DNA of 64,000 bases, taken from Dermatophilus congolensis (GTDB lineage: Bacteria; Actinomycetota; Actinomycetes; Actinomycetales; Dermatophilaceae). Numbering within the stretch: position 1 is the stretch's first letter; each line of letters begins with the position of its first letter. Below are positions 27,392 to 36,266 of the stretch, piece by piece. The stretch is from assembly GCA_030538115.1 (NCBI GenBank), contig JAUNUP010000005.1:73379-137378 (forward strand). Reading direction: 5' to 3'. The position numbers and the translations under genes are program-made. Under the pieces are notes generated by a model. The model was not told where the DNA came from. It did not search any database and saw nothing but the letters and a program-made list of their open reading frames with translations.

Positions 27392-28747
27392 CTAGAGGAT
27401 CACGCGGCCTGGTAGGTCGGGCAGGCGGTAGGTCGCGTCGAGCACGACTGCGGCGTCTTCGAGCGGAGTCAGGTCGTCGGCCTGGTGCAACGTGTGCACG
27501 AGAACCACGTCGAACTCCGACACCTCTAGGTCGCCGAGGCGGCTGCACGTGAGCACCGTGCCGTCGGTGAGCGGCATGCTGCGCACGTACGGATCTGTGG
27601 CTGCCACAACGACTCCCGCGCGCACGAGCCGCGACACGATCTCGATGGCCGGCGACTCGCGCACGTCCTCGACATCGGGCTTGTAGGCCACACCGACCAC
27701 CAGCACGCGGGCGTCGCGCGGAGCGATGCCCTGGTCGGCGAGCAGCCGCAGCACCCGATCGCTCACCTGCAGCGGGCGGTTCTCGATGCCGTTCATCGCC
27801 GCCTCCACGACGGGCATGTGCATACGGTGCTCGCGCAACTGCCACAGCAGGTAGTGCGGGTCGCACGGGATGCAGTGCCCGCCCACTCCGGGGCCGGGGT
27901 CGAAACGCATGAACCCGAACGGCTTGGAGTCGGCGGCGTCGAGCACCTCGGTGACGTCGACGCCCAGCTCGGAGCACACGGTCGCGAACTCGTTGGCAAG
28001 CGAGATGTTCACCGCGCGGAAGGTGTTCTCGAAGAGCTTGGTCAACTCCGCGGCACCGGTGGTCGAAACGACGTGTACGCGGCTGGTGATGCGGCCGAGA
28101 ACCTCGGCGGCCCTCTGCGAGCACGCCGGGGTGACGCCTCCGACGACGCGCGGCACCGCGTCGTGCGCGTGCGTCGTGACGCCCGGGTTGATGCGCTCGG
28201 GGCTGAACGCCACGTGGACGTCGGTGCCGACCGTCAGGCCGCGTTCGGCCAGCGGGCCGACGAGCAGGTCGTACGTCGTTCCTGCATACGTCGTCGAGGT
28301 CAGCACGATGAGCTGGCCCGGCACGGCGCGATCGACGACCAGGTCGCATGCCGCCTTCAGCGGCGTCAGGTCGGGCAGCTGGTGCGAGTCGATGGGTGTC
28401 GGCACGCAGACGATGACGACATCCGCCTCCGAGACGACCCCGGAGGCACTGGTTATCTGAAAGTCGGGATCGACGTTCGCCGCCGCCAGACGCAGGTGGT
28501 CATCGGGAGTCAGGTCGACTTCGCCTGCCCTGATGCGGGCGATCCGGTCTTCGCTCACGTCGATGCCGATGACCTTGTGGCCCGCGTGCGCGAACGACAA
28601 CGCCGTCGGCAACCCGACATAGCCGAGGCCGACGATCGCGATGGTGCGGTCGGTCGCCGGGGTCGGTGTCGCGACATCCGGATGCATCGCGACATCGAGT
28701 ACCCCAGAAATGCCCGGCGGAAATTGATCGGTCGTGACAATGCTCAT
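27392..28747 (-). CDS. Nucleotide-sugar dehydrogenase (UDP-ManNAc/UDP-glucose dehydrogenase family)
   Basis: The 451-residue protein has an N-terminal Rossmann motif (IAIVGLGYVGLPTALSFAHAG) and the catalytic cysteine in VGGHCIPCDP, the pattern of the WecC/WbpA branch that oxidises UDP-N-acetylhexosamines. The C-terminal UDP-binding domain is complete (VLVVGVAYKPDVEDVRESPA). It supplies uronic-acid-type sugar nucleotides for surface polysaccharide. A strong GGGGGGAG ribosome binding site precedes the ATG; a very similar leader precedes the divergent epimerase gene. Exact substrate is uncertain. Confidence 0.9.
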   Translation of the reverse strand: MSIVTTDQFPPGISGVLDVAMHPDVATPTPATDRTIAIVGLGYVGLPTALSFAHAGHKVIGIDVSEDRIARIRAGEVDLTPDDHLRLAAANVDPDFQITSASGVVSEADVVIVCVPTPIDSHQLPDLTPLKAACDLVVDRAVPGQLIVLTSTTYAGTTYDLLVGPLAERGLTVGTDVHVAFSPERINPGVTTHAHDAVPRVVGGVTPACSQRAAEVLGRITSRVHVVSTTGAAELTKLFENTFRAVNISLANEFATVCSELGVDVTEVLDAADSKPFGFMRFDPGPGVGGHCIPCDPHYLLWQLREHRMHMPVVEAAMNGIENRPLQVSDRVLRLLADQGIAPRDARVLVVGVAYKPDVEDVRESPAIEIVSRLVRAGVVVAATDPYVRSMPLTDGTVLTCSRLGDLEVSEFDVVLVHTLHQADDLTPLEDAAVVLDATYRLPDLPGRVIL

Positions 28748-29075
28748 GATTCTCCCCCCAATTCGAACGGGCTGCGCCAGACCCGGCTGTGACTCACATG
28801 ACCGCGGCCGTATCGCGCACCCGACATTCGCCCCCCGCGAATGCCTGATTCGTTCGATTGCGATTCAGTAGAACACCAAGCGCCGTTGTGGGTCGGGGAT
28901 GAATGCGACAAGACATCTATTCGACCACCCGACAGTGACATTCACTCATGCATACAACAGCTCTTCTGTGGTCGAGAGCCGCGAAGACCTCGGCTTCTAT
29001 CCTGCTCACACGGGTGCTTCGACCGTTGGGGACGGCCGGAGGGGGACGCTCGCAAACAAATTGGGGGAGAATTTC
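28748..29075. promoter_or_regulatory. Divergent promoter region of the polysaccharide genes
   Basis: The spacer between dehydrogenase and epimerase is AT-richer than its surroundings. It holds an inverted repeat CATTCGC-CCCCC-GCGAATG (28825-28843). Both start codons follow near-identical leaders: AATTGGGGGGAGAAT on the minus strand and AAATTGGGGGAGAATTT on the plus strand. No gene is apparent, although the epimerase frame is open back to 28899. Confidence 0.5.
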
Positions 29076-30077
29076 ATGACCACTCTGGTGACGGGTGGGG
29101 CCGGATTCATCGGCTCGCACCTGATCGAAAGCCTGCTCGACGACGGCGAGAACGTGATCGTGCTCGACGATCTTTCGACAGGAACTTTGGCGAATCTCGA
29201 ATCGGTGAAATATCGCCCGGGATTCACCTTCGTCGAGGGGTCGATTCTCGACCGCGAACTCCTCAATACACTCACCGCGCGCGCCGACACCGTGTATCAC
29301 CTCGCGGCCGCCGTCGGCACATTCACGATTCTCGACAAGACGCTCACGAGCCTGCGCACCAACCTGCACGGCACCGAGAACGTCGTCGACGCCGCACTGC
29401 AGGCGGGCGCCAAGGTCTTGGTCGCCTCGACCTCCGAGGTCTACGGCAAGAACACGACCATCGGCCTGCGTGAAGACGACGACCGCGTGATCGGCTCGCC
29501 GCTGAAGAGCCGCTGGTCGTACGCCGAGGCCAAGGCCATCGACGAGACGCTCGCGTACGTCTACCACGCCGAACTCGGCCTCGACACCGTGATCGTTCGG
29601 CTCTTCAATACCGTCGGCCCGCGCCAGACCGGCATGTACGGCATGGTCATCCCGCGCTTCGTGCGCCAGGCCCTCGCCGGTGAGCCGGTCACGGTCTACG
29701 GCACGGGCGAGCAGGTGCGTTGCTTCTGCCACGTCGCCGACGTCATCCCGACCCTGCGCAAGCTCATGGCCGACCCCGACGCCGTCGGCAAGGTCTTCAA
29801 CGTCGGCAGCAGCCAGCAGGTGTCGATCGGGCAGCTCGCGGAGCGGGTGATCGAGCTGACCGGCTCGTCCAGCGTCATCACGCACATCCCGTACGAAGAC
29901 GCGTACCCGAGCGGGTTCGAAGACATGGAGCGTCGCGTGCCCGACTGCTCGCGCGCCGCTGCCCAGGTGGGCCACGCGGCCACGCGTGATCTCGACACGA
30001 TCATCCGCGACGTCGCCGCTGCCCAGCAGCGGGAGGCGCTCGAGATCCTGCCCGTCGAGCCAGTCGCGCTCGGCTGA
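29076..30077 (+). CDS. NAD-dependent nucleotide-sugar epimerase/decarboxylase (SDR)
   Basis: The 333-residue extended short-chain dehydrogenase has the nucleotide-binding motif LVTGGAGFIGSHLIESLL and the catalytic set STSEVYG with SYAEAKAIDE (YxxxK, here Y-A-E-A-K). It resembles UDP-glucuronate decarboxylases and UDP-glucose 4-epimerases; I cannot choose between them. The ATG at 29076 follows GGGGGAG; residues encoded upstream do not belong to the family. It is divergent from the dehydrogenase gene and 31 bases ahead of the glycosyltransferase gene. Confidence 0.9.
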   Translation: MTTLVTGGAGFIGSHLIESLLDDGENVIVLDDLSTGTLANLESVKYRPGFTFVEGSILDRELLNTLTARADTVYHLAAAVGTFTILDKTLTSLRTNLHGTENVVDAALQAGAKVLVASTSEVYGKNTTIGLREDDDRVIGSPLKSRWSYAEAKAIDETLAYVYHAELGLDTVIVRLFNTVGPRQTGMYGMVIPRFVRQALAGEPVTVYGTGEQVRCFCHVADVIPTLRKLMADPDAVGKVFNVGSSQQVSIGQLAERVIELTGSSSVITHIPYEDAYPSGFEDMERRVPDCSRAAAQVGHAATRDLDTIIRDVAAAQQREALEILPVEPVALG

Positions 30078-30108
30078 GCCGTGCCCGACGGCGTGAGAGG
30101 CGTGTGAG

Positions 30109-31554
30109 ATGACCGATGTGATTCCGTTGTGGCTCGTCGTGGCGCTGGCATTCGGTGTCAACTTCGCCATCTGGGGTGGCCTGGGTGTGATCAGGGCGAT
30201 CGGGGCGCAGCTCGACGCCGTGCGCACGGAGCCGCAGGACACGGCCTCCCGCGCCTATCGGGAGCGCCGTCGTCAGGCGATCGGCAGCGTCACAGCTCCG
30301 ATCGACCCGTTCAACCGGCCGATGGAGCGCCCCGACTGGCTCCCGGAGGCGAGCCGGCGCGTGGCCCTGAGCGACGTGGCCGTGCTCATGGCGGCGCACA
30401 ACGAGCAGGTCGTGCTCGCCGACTCACTCGCCGCCATCACGGCCCTCGTGCCGCGTGAGCAGGTGTTCGTCGTCTCCGACGGATCGACCGACGCCACCGT
30501 GCGCATCGCGGAGGCGGCGGGCGTCAACGTCACCGAGACACCCGAGAACGTCGGCAAGGCCGGCGCGCTGGAGCACGGCATCGCGGAGTTCGGGCTGGTC
30601 GAGCGGTTCGAGACCGTGCTCTTTCTCGACGCCGACACCCGCCTCGACTCCGGCTACTTCGAGGCCGCTCTACCCGTGTTCGACGATCCCGAGATCGTCG
30701 CGGTCGCCGGGTGCGCCCACTCCGACCGGCGTGGGCGCGCGTCGGGGCTGGTCGGTCGCCTGCTGCTGGCCCACCGCGGGCGCGTGTATTCGCTGACCCA
30801 GCGGCTGCTCAAATACGGGCAGACCGGCCGGCGCGTCAACGCCACGCACATCGTGCCGGGGTTCGCGTCGCTCTACCGCACGCGGGTGCTGCCTCAGATC
30901 GACATGAACCCGCCGGGCCTGGTGATCGAAGACTTCAACATGACGTTCGAGATCTACCGCAAGCGCCTGGGCCGCGTCGGGTTCAGCCTCGATGCCAAGG
31001 CGTACACGCAAGACCCGGATTCGCTGCGCGACTACGTGCGCCAGCTTCGCCGCTGGTCGCTGGGGCTGTGGCAGACCGCCCGCCGGCACGGCCTCCGGGC
31101 GCGAGGTGCCTCGTTCACGGCAGGCTTTCTGCTCACCGAACTGCTCACCGCGAGCCTGTTCCTGCTCTTTCTGCCGGTACTCGTGGGCACGATGGCGCTC
31201 GCTGCGGCATTCCCCGGTCTGTTCGCCGCACCGGCGGCGGCGTTGGGTCACCAGATCGTCGTCGGCGAGGTCACGTGGACGATGCTGCTCGTCACCGTGC
31301 TGATCGCCGACTACGGGCTGAGCATCATCACCGCGATCGCGGAGCGTGACTGGCGCTACCTCGTGTACGGCCTCGCGTTCGTGCCCACCCGCATCCTCGA
31401 CGCGGGCATCGCCGTCGCCGCGTTCGTGCGCATGTGGACCGAGCGCTCCACGGGCCGCTGGACCAGCCCGACCCGCCGTGCCGTCCACTCCGCAGAGTCC
31501 GGCAACTCCGGCAACTCCGACGAGACCGACGAGCGGGCGTTCGTCACCGTCTGA
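30109..31554 (+). CDS. Membrane family 2 glycosyltransferase (PgaC/hyaluronan-synthase-like)
   Basis: The 481-residue protein has one N-terminal helix, a GT2 catalytic domain (VLMAAHNEQ, VVSDGSTDAT, LFLDADTRLD, IEDFNMTFEI) and the processive-synthase motif QLRRWSLGLWQ (QxxRW), followed by about four membrane helices. Such enzymes polymerise and export a beta-linked polysaccharide in one step. A polysaccharide deacetylase gene follows after 26 bases, as in poly-N-acetylglucosamine loci. The final 30 residues are low-complexity (NSGNSGNS-like). Confidence 0.9.
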   Translation: MTDVIPLWLVVALAFGVNFAIWGGLGVIRAIGAQLDAVRTEPQDTASRAYRERRRQAIGSVTAPIDPFNRPMERPDWLPEASRRVALSDVAVLMAAHNEQVVLADSLAAITALVPREQVFVVSDGSTDATVRIAEAAGVNVTETPENVGKAGALEHGIAEFGLVERFETVLFLDADTRLDSGYFEAALPVFDDPEIVAVAGCAHSDRRGRASGLVGRLLLAHRGRVYSLTQRLLKYGQTGRRVNATHIVPGFASLYRTRVLPQIDMNPPGLVIEDFNMTFEIYRKRLGRVGFSLDAKAYTQDPDSLRDYVRQLRRWSLGLWQTARRHGLRARGASFTAGFLLTELLTASLFLLFLPVLVGTMALAAAFPGLFAAPAAALGHQIVVGEVTWTMLLVTVLIADYGLSIITAIAERDWRYLVYGLAFVPTRILDAGIAVAAFVRMWTERSTGRWTSPTRRAVHSAESGNSGNSDETDERAFVTV

Positions 31555-31580
31555 CGACGGCGACACACGAAGGGGGAGAC

Positions 31581-32450
31581 ATGCGTACACGACACATCGC
31601 CGCGAGGGCGCGACGAGGCCGGACCGTACGGACCGCCGCCACTCTGATCGCGCTGACCGGGCTTTTCGCCGTGAGCGGATGCGGGGTACCCCGGTACGTC
31701 GACGACGCCAGGCGTGACGCGGCCGTGGATGCGCGGCTGCTCCAAGCTCCCGCCTCCGGTTGCCCGGCACCACAGACGTTCACGCGGCCGCCGGGCACGA
31801 CACGCAAGGTAGCGCTGACGTTCGACGACGGGCCGACTCCGGGCACGACCGAGCAGATTCTGGCGATCCTGGCGGAGGAGGGGGTCAAGGCCACCTTCTT
31901 CGACCTCGGACTGTTCTCGCGCGAGTACCCCGACCTGCAGCGCGCGACCTGGGAGGCGGGCCACACCATCGGGGTGCACGCGTACGACCACACCGACCTG
32001 ACGACGGTGAGCCCGGAACAGGCCCGCAGCGAGATGGAACGCACGGCGCGAGAGATCATCCGCAACACGGGAGCGCCCGTGTGCTTCGCACGGCCGCCCT
32101 ACGGAGCGACCAACGCTGCCGTACGCAACGAGATCTACGCCCAGGGCTTCTCGCAGGTGCTGTGGAACATCGACTCCCGCGACTGGGTGAAACCGGGCAC
32201 AGGAACGATCACGCAGGACGCGACCCGGGTCATCGACACGACCCCGGTCACCGTGCTCATGCACGCCTCCCTGCCCGAGACACCGGACGGCAGCGACGCG
32301 CCGTTGACCTCGACGGTCGCCTCGCTGCGACCCGTTATCCAGGCCTACAAGCGCATGGGCTACGAGTTCGTGCAGGTGGACGGCACCCCGTTTCCCCTCA
32401 GGGGTGCGGCAACCGTCTCGGCAGCCTCGGGAGCGTCACCCTCGCGGTGA
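31581..32450 (+). CDS. Lipoprotein polysaccharide deacetylase (NodB domain)
   Basis: The 289-residue protein has a signal peptide with lipobox AVSGC, so it is probably anchored outside the membrane. The NodB domain has all five motifs: TFDDGPTPGT, the metal-binding HAYDHTDL, ARPPYGATN, NIDSRDW and VLMHASL. It probably removes acetyl groups from N-acetylglucosamine in the polymer made by the upstream glycosyltransferase, or from peptidoglycan. AGGGGGAG precedes the ATG. The gene converges closely on the next one with only 20 bases between the stops. Confidence 0.92.
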   Translation: MRTRHIAARARRGRTVRTAATLIALTGLFAVSGCGVPRYVDDARRDAAVDARLLQAPASGCPAPQTFTRPPGTTRKVALTFDDGPTPGTTEQILAILAEEGVKATFFDLGLFSREYPDLQRATWEAGHTIGVHAYDHTDLTTVSPEQARSEMERTAREIIRNTGAPVCFARPPYGATNAAVRNEIYAQGFSQVLWNIDSRDWVKPGTGTITQDATRVIDTTPVTVLMHASLPETPDGSDAPLTSTVASLRPVIQAYKRMGYEFVQVDGTPFPLRGAATVSAASGASPSR

Positions 32451-32470
32451 CACGCCCTCGGGCACCGCGC

Positions 32471-33355
32471 TCAGGGCGTCTGGGCTGCCTCGACGATGAG
32501 TTCGGCCATCGCGGCCGGGGCCTTGTAATGGGGGCCGAAGCCGCCCTCGATACTCGCGAACGTCACCTGCGGGTTCGCCTGCGAGACCACGCGGGCGGCA
32601 TCGAACAGGTCGTCGTCCTGACCACCCATCGAGATGACCTGCCAGGTCGGCACGGTGATCGAGGCGAACAGTCCCGACTCGGGAAAGAACGGGTCGGCCG
32701 GGTCGACCTTGTACCCGGCCTGCACGGTCGAGGGCTTGGGCAAGTGGATCCACGACCCGTCGGGCAGGTCGCGAATCGACCACTCGACCTCGTTGCGCAT
32801 GCCCTCCTCCATGTCGGAGATGAGCCAGTCGTCGTGCGCCCTGGCCACGAGGTCATCGATGACGGACTCGCGTGCCACCGGGTCGTTGCCAGTGACGCCG
32901 AAATGGAAGCGGGTGCGCATGTCGTCTGCCATACCCTCGGACCCCGCGAATTCGAGCACGCCCTGGGAGGACTCGCGGTCACGCAGCGCGAACCCGCCGA
33001 CCGACACCACGGCGCGCGGCAGGTCGGGGCGTTCGGCTGCGATGGCGAGCACGTAGTACCCGGCGAAGTCGACGCCGACGAGCACCGGCCGATCCAGACC
33101 GAGTGCCTCGGCCACCTTCACGACCAGGCAGCGCATGTCGGAGGCGTCGGCGATGTCTCCGAGGCTGTGCCCGTGACCGGGAAGGTCCATCGCATAGGCG
33201 TGCACCCGGCCGCCGAGTTCGCGTGCCACGACATCCCACGACGGCGCGCAATACCCCGGAGTGTGCACCAGCAGCACATCGACGCCATTACCGCCGTAGT
33301 CGAGCACGCTGATGTGCCTGCCATCGATCTCAAGGGCGCGTTCTGTGCCAAGCAT
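32471..33355 (-). CDS. Alpha/beta hydrolase with Asp nucleophile
   Basis: The 294-residue protein has the alpha/beta hydrolase core: HTPGYCAPSWDVVA at the oxyanion strand, DLPGHGHSLG, and at the nucleophile elbow VLVGVDFAGYY. The usual serine is an aspartate, as in haloalkane dehalogenases and epoxide hydrolases. The Gly before it is replaced (G-V-D-F-A), so substrate and activity are uncertain. A paralogue with the same Asp elbow lies at 42987-43883. AAAAGG precedes the ATG at 33355. Confidence 0.85.
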   Translation of the reverse strand: MLGTERALEIDGRHISVLDYGGNGVDVLLVHTPGYCAPSWDVVARELGGRVHAYAMDLPGHGHSLGDIADASDMRCLVVKVAEALGLDRPVLVGVDFAGYYVLAIAAERPDLPRAVVSVGGFALRDRESSQGVLEFAGSEGMADDMRTRFHFGVTGNDPVARESVIDDLVARAHDDWLISDMEEGMRNEVEWSIRDLPDGSWIHLPKPSTVQAGYKVDPADPFFPESGLFASITVPTWQVISMGGQDDDLFDAARVVSQANPQVTFASIEGGFGPHYKAPAAMAELIVEAAQTP

Positions 33356-33648
33356 GTGGTGCCTTTTCGGTGCTCTGCGGCCGGTCGAACCGGGTGGTCG
33401 GGTCACCACGAAAGGCGAGATGACCGTTAAGTAACTGTATCGACGGCATCTCTCGCGGCGCGTGTGTTACGCAACCGCCGCGCCCCCGATGTGTGCAACC
33501 ACTCAGCCGTCAGTACCCGAGCCACGACGCCTGCGCCGACCATCCGTTTCGCGCACGCGCGAACAACCGGGGCCCGCGATGCGTTACTGGAGGTGAACAC
33601 TCACCACCCGCGGCCCGACCGGGCGGCGGTGGCCGCCCGGGGAGCCAG

Positions 33649-34590
33649 ATGACGCATTACGAGACGTTGGGCGTGGAGCAATCCGCGACCGCCGACGAGA
33701 TCCGCACCGCCTACCGGCGCAAGCTGCGCCAGGCGCACCCCGACCGGGGCGGCAGCCAGGCCGATGCCCAGCGCATCAACTCCGCGTACGAGGCACTCGG
33801 CACCCCCGAGGCACGCGCGGCCTACGACCGTCGCCTCGACATGCAGCGGCGCGGCATCAACGTCGACGCACCGCACATGGCCCAGCCGCGGCAGAGCACC
33901 GGCACCGGCACGATCCCGCCCGAGATGTGGGACCTGCTCGCCGAGGTGCTGCTCGCCCAGGCCCGCGCGCAGGCACAGGCCGGAGGTCGTGCCGGCGCCG
34001 GCCGCGGCACCCCTTACGGCGCACCCCGCGGCTCCGCGAACCCCGGCTTCGGTGTGCCCGGAGGCATGGGCGGGCCGGGCCAGCCGCGCATCGTGTTCGA
34101 ACGAGGACCGTTCGGCCCGGGCGCATTCGGCCCCGGCACGTTTGGCCCCAGCGACATCTTCCGCGAACCGCGCAAGCTCTCGATGAACGAGGTCTGGCTG
34201 GGCGGCTCGGCCGCTTCTCGACTGCGCGGCGCCGTGTTCGTGCTCGCCATGGTCTCGTTCATCGCGCTCGGCGTGATCTCGTCGGTGTCGTCGACCAACG
34301 CGCTGCTCACGTCGCTCCTGCCTGCGGTGATGCTGTGGTTCGCGATGTCTGGCTCGCACCGGTCGGTCAACGCCGGGTTGCCGACATTCAGGTCGATCCT
34401 GTTTCTCCTGTACCTCGGGTTCAGCGGCCTGTTCGGGCTCGTCGGGCTCGTCTTCGGCCTGTACGCCGGGGCTCTGGGCATCGGGTTCGCGAACCTCGTA
34501 CTCATCGCCCTCACCGCGCAGACGTACGTATCGTTCACGTTCTCGCGGATGCGCGAGGTGATGCGCGACCGTATGGCCGGTAAAGACTGA
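33649..34590 (+). CDS. Membrane-anchored J-domain protein
   Basis: The first 65 or so residues are a DnaJ domain with the HPD motif (RQAHPDRGGSQADAQRINSA). A Gly/Pro/Gln-rich segment of about 90 residues follows (GPFGPGAFGPGTFGPSD), then three or four transmembrane helices in the C-terminal third. It lacks the zinc-finger and substrate-binding domains of true DnaJ, so it probably recruits DnaK to the membrane. The frame is open upstream, but the ATG at 33649 with GGGGAG before it matches the J-domain start. Confidence 0.85.
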   Translation: MTHYETLGVEQSATADEIRTAYRRKLRQAHPDRGGSQADAQRINSAYEALGTPEARAAYDRRLDMQRRGINVDAPHMAQPRQSTGTGTIPPEMWDLLAEVLLAQARAQAQAGGRAGAGRGTPYGAPRGSANPGFGVPGGMGGPGQPRIVFERGPFGPGAFGPGTFGPSDIFREPRKLSMNEVWLGGSAASRLRGAVFVLAMVSFIALGVISSVSSTNALLTSLLPAVMLWFAMSGSHRSVNAGLPTFRSILFLLYLGFSGLFGLVGLVFGLYAGALGIGFANLVLIALTAQTYVSFTFSRMREVMRDRMAGKD

Positions 34591-34738
34591 ACCGGGCTCG
34601 ACGGGCCCACCGGGCTCGCCTCCGCGTCAGATCGTGAGGCGGGTCACGCCTGTTCCTCGTTTGCCCCCGTGACCGCGCCCGATAACCGGAATACCCTGGT
34701 GAAGAGGCATAACCGGCACGCGGCATCGGAGGACGGCA

Positions 34739-35656
34739 ATGACCAAGTTCGTGCGTGACAATCCGTTGATCACATTCTTCGCGATAACGCTCGCCGGGTC
34801 GTGGCTCGTCTGGTCGATCTGGTACCTCAGCTACGAGGGCATGGGGTTCATCAAGGCGAACGCCTCCCCGACCGTGCTGGCCTTCACGCACGTGATCGGC
34901 CTCTTCGCCGGCCCGTTCCTCGCTGCACTCGTGGTCAGCCGCATCGTCGACGGCCCGGGTGCCCCGCTGGCGCTCGTGAGCCGCATGTTCCAGTGGCGCG
35001 AGAACCCGCTCTGGTACGTGGTCGCCCTGTTCGCCGTGCCGGTCGCGGTCGGCGCCGGTTACGTGGGCATCGTCGGCACGCCCGGCACCCCGAGCGCCTC
35101 GTGGACCATCGCCTCCGTGGTGCTGTTGTTCATCGCGTCGTTCGCGTTCGGGCCGGTGCAAGAGGAGGTCGGGTTCCGAGGTTTCGCACTGCCGCGGATG
35201 CAGAAGATCATGCACCCGGCCGTTGCCGCGGTCCTGTTGGGCCTGTTCGTCTTCTTGTACGAATTGCCCCTGATGGTCACGTGGGCGTGGGACAAGCCGT
35301 ACCACACGTTCACCGACATCGGCGTGTACGCGCTGTTCCTCGTCGCCGCCTCGATCGTGTTCTGCGCGCTGCGCAACCTGGCTCACGGCAGCCTGCTGTT
35401 CCCGATCCTGGCCTACACCGGCATCAACTGGGCACTCATCGCCGCGCCGATCATCTCGGGGGAGCCGCTGCACAACCTGTTCGCCGCGACCTTCGGTCTG
35501 TGGGTGCTCGCGGCAGCCGCGCTCGCTCTCACGGGCGGCCGCCTCGGCGCCGATGTGCCCGTCGAGCAGAACACTCCGCTCGTCGAGCTGGCCCAGGACA
35601 TGGAAGCCGCCGAGGCTGGCGAGGCCTCCCGCGCCCAGGAACCTGCGAAGGTCTGA
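34739..35656 (+). CDS. CPBP-family intramembrane metalloprotease
   Basis: This 305-residue protein has about eight membrane helices. The diagnostic EEVGFRGFALPRMQ (EExxxR) and a later histidine-containing helix (NLAHGSLLFPILAYTGINW) fit CPBP/CAAX-protease-like enzymes. They cleave within the membrane and in bacteria are often linked to bacteriocin immunity or signal processing; the substrate is unknown. GGAGGA lies close upstream of the ATG. The C-terminal 35 residues are Glu/Ala-rich. Confidence 0.9.
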   Translation: MTKFVRDNPLITFFAITLAGSWLVWSIWYLSYEGMGFIKANASPTVLAFTHVIGLFAGPFLAALVVSRIVDGPGAPLALVSRMFQWRENPLWYVVALFAVPVAVGAGYVGIVGTPGTPSASWTIASVVLLFIASFAFGPVQEEVGFRGFALPRMQKIMHPAVAAVLLGLFVFLYELPLMVTWAWDKPYHTFTDIGVYALFLVAASIVFCALRNLAHGSLLFPILAYTGINWALIAAPIISGEPLHNLFAATFGLWVLAAAALALTGGRLGADVPVEQNTPLVELAQDMEAAEAGEASRAQEPAKV

Positions 35657-35668
35657 TTCGGTCTCAGG

Positions 35669-36172
35669 TCACGCCGACAGCTTGCTGCCCAGGCGTTGCC
35701 TCGCCTCGGCACCGCGCCTGTTCACGGGCACGGTGCCGAGCGCTTTTCCGAGGCCGATCTCGGCTCCGTTGGCGTACACCGACTCGATGCCACCGGCCGG
35801 GATGACGTAGGTCTCGTGCCAGATGCCCGCCGCGCCCGGGTTGGCGCGCGCGGCCTTGTTGAAGGCTCGCCACGCGGGTAGGTGCTCGCGGTCGTTCAGG
35901 TGCGCGTAGTTGTACAGGTCTTCGCTGCTGCGCCAGTACTGCACGACCCAGGGGCCTTTCGCGGACATGAGGGTCTGTGCGCCCAGGAAGCCGAGGTGCT
36001 CGGCCTCGCCGCGCTCGGCGGCCTCCTTGTTGGCGTACAACTCCCTGAGCATGGGCGCCATCGCCCGGAGCACAGGGAGCCACAGATCGGGGCGGTGCGG
36101 CTTACGGATCGTCATGCCGATGTTGAAGACGACGATCTCGCCGTCATGTGCGTGGGTCAGGGTCGGGTACAT
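35669..36172 (-). CDS. DUF4188 protein (monooxygenase-like dimeric ferredoxin fold)
   Basis: The 167-residue protein matches the DUF4188 pattern: VVFNIGMTIRKPHRPDLWLP, LGFLGAQTLMSAKGPWVVQYWRS and YAHLNDREHLPAWRAFN. The family has an ABM-like fold, and function is not established. It is divergent from a MerR-type regulator; a promoter with MerR-type geometry and a perfect dyad sits between them, so the regulator very likely controls this gene. AGAGAGG precedes the ATG. Confidence 0.88.
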   Translation of the reverse strand: MYPTLTHAHDGEIVVFNIGMTIRKPHRPDLWLPVLRAMAPMLRELYANKEAAERGEAEHLGFLGAQTLMSAKGPWVVQYWRSSEDLYNYAHLNDREHLPAWRAFNKAARANPGAAGIWHETYVIPAGGIESVYANGAEIGLGKALGTVPVNRRGAEARQRLGSKLSA

Positions 36173-36224
36173 GGACGTGCCTCTCTCTGCCGCCGCGGCT
36201 CCTCATTGGATACCGTCGCTATCT

Positions 36225-36255
36225 AATATTGGATAGCATTACTATCCAGAGTCAA
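36225..36255 (-). promoter_or_regulatory. MerR-type promoter with 19-base spacer and internal dyad
   Basis: On the minus strand TTGACT (36250-36255) and AATATT (36225-36230) are separated by 19 bases. The spacer holds the perfect inverted repeat GGATAG-CATTA-CTATCC (36231-36247). Long 19-20-base spacers with the operator between the boxes are the hallmark of promoters activated by MerR proteins through DNA twisting. Confidence 0.75.
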
Positions 36256-36266
36256 GAGGTGAAACG

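Noticed and set aside
28899..29075. 59-codon N-terminal extension of the epimerase frame
   Set aside because: The SDR family begins at MTTLVTGGAGFIGSH, where a strong ribosome binding site is present; the upstream part is the divergent promoter region.
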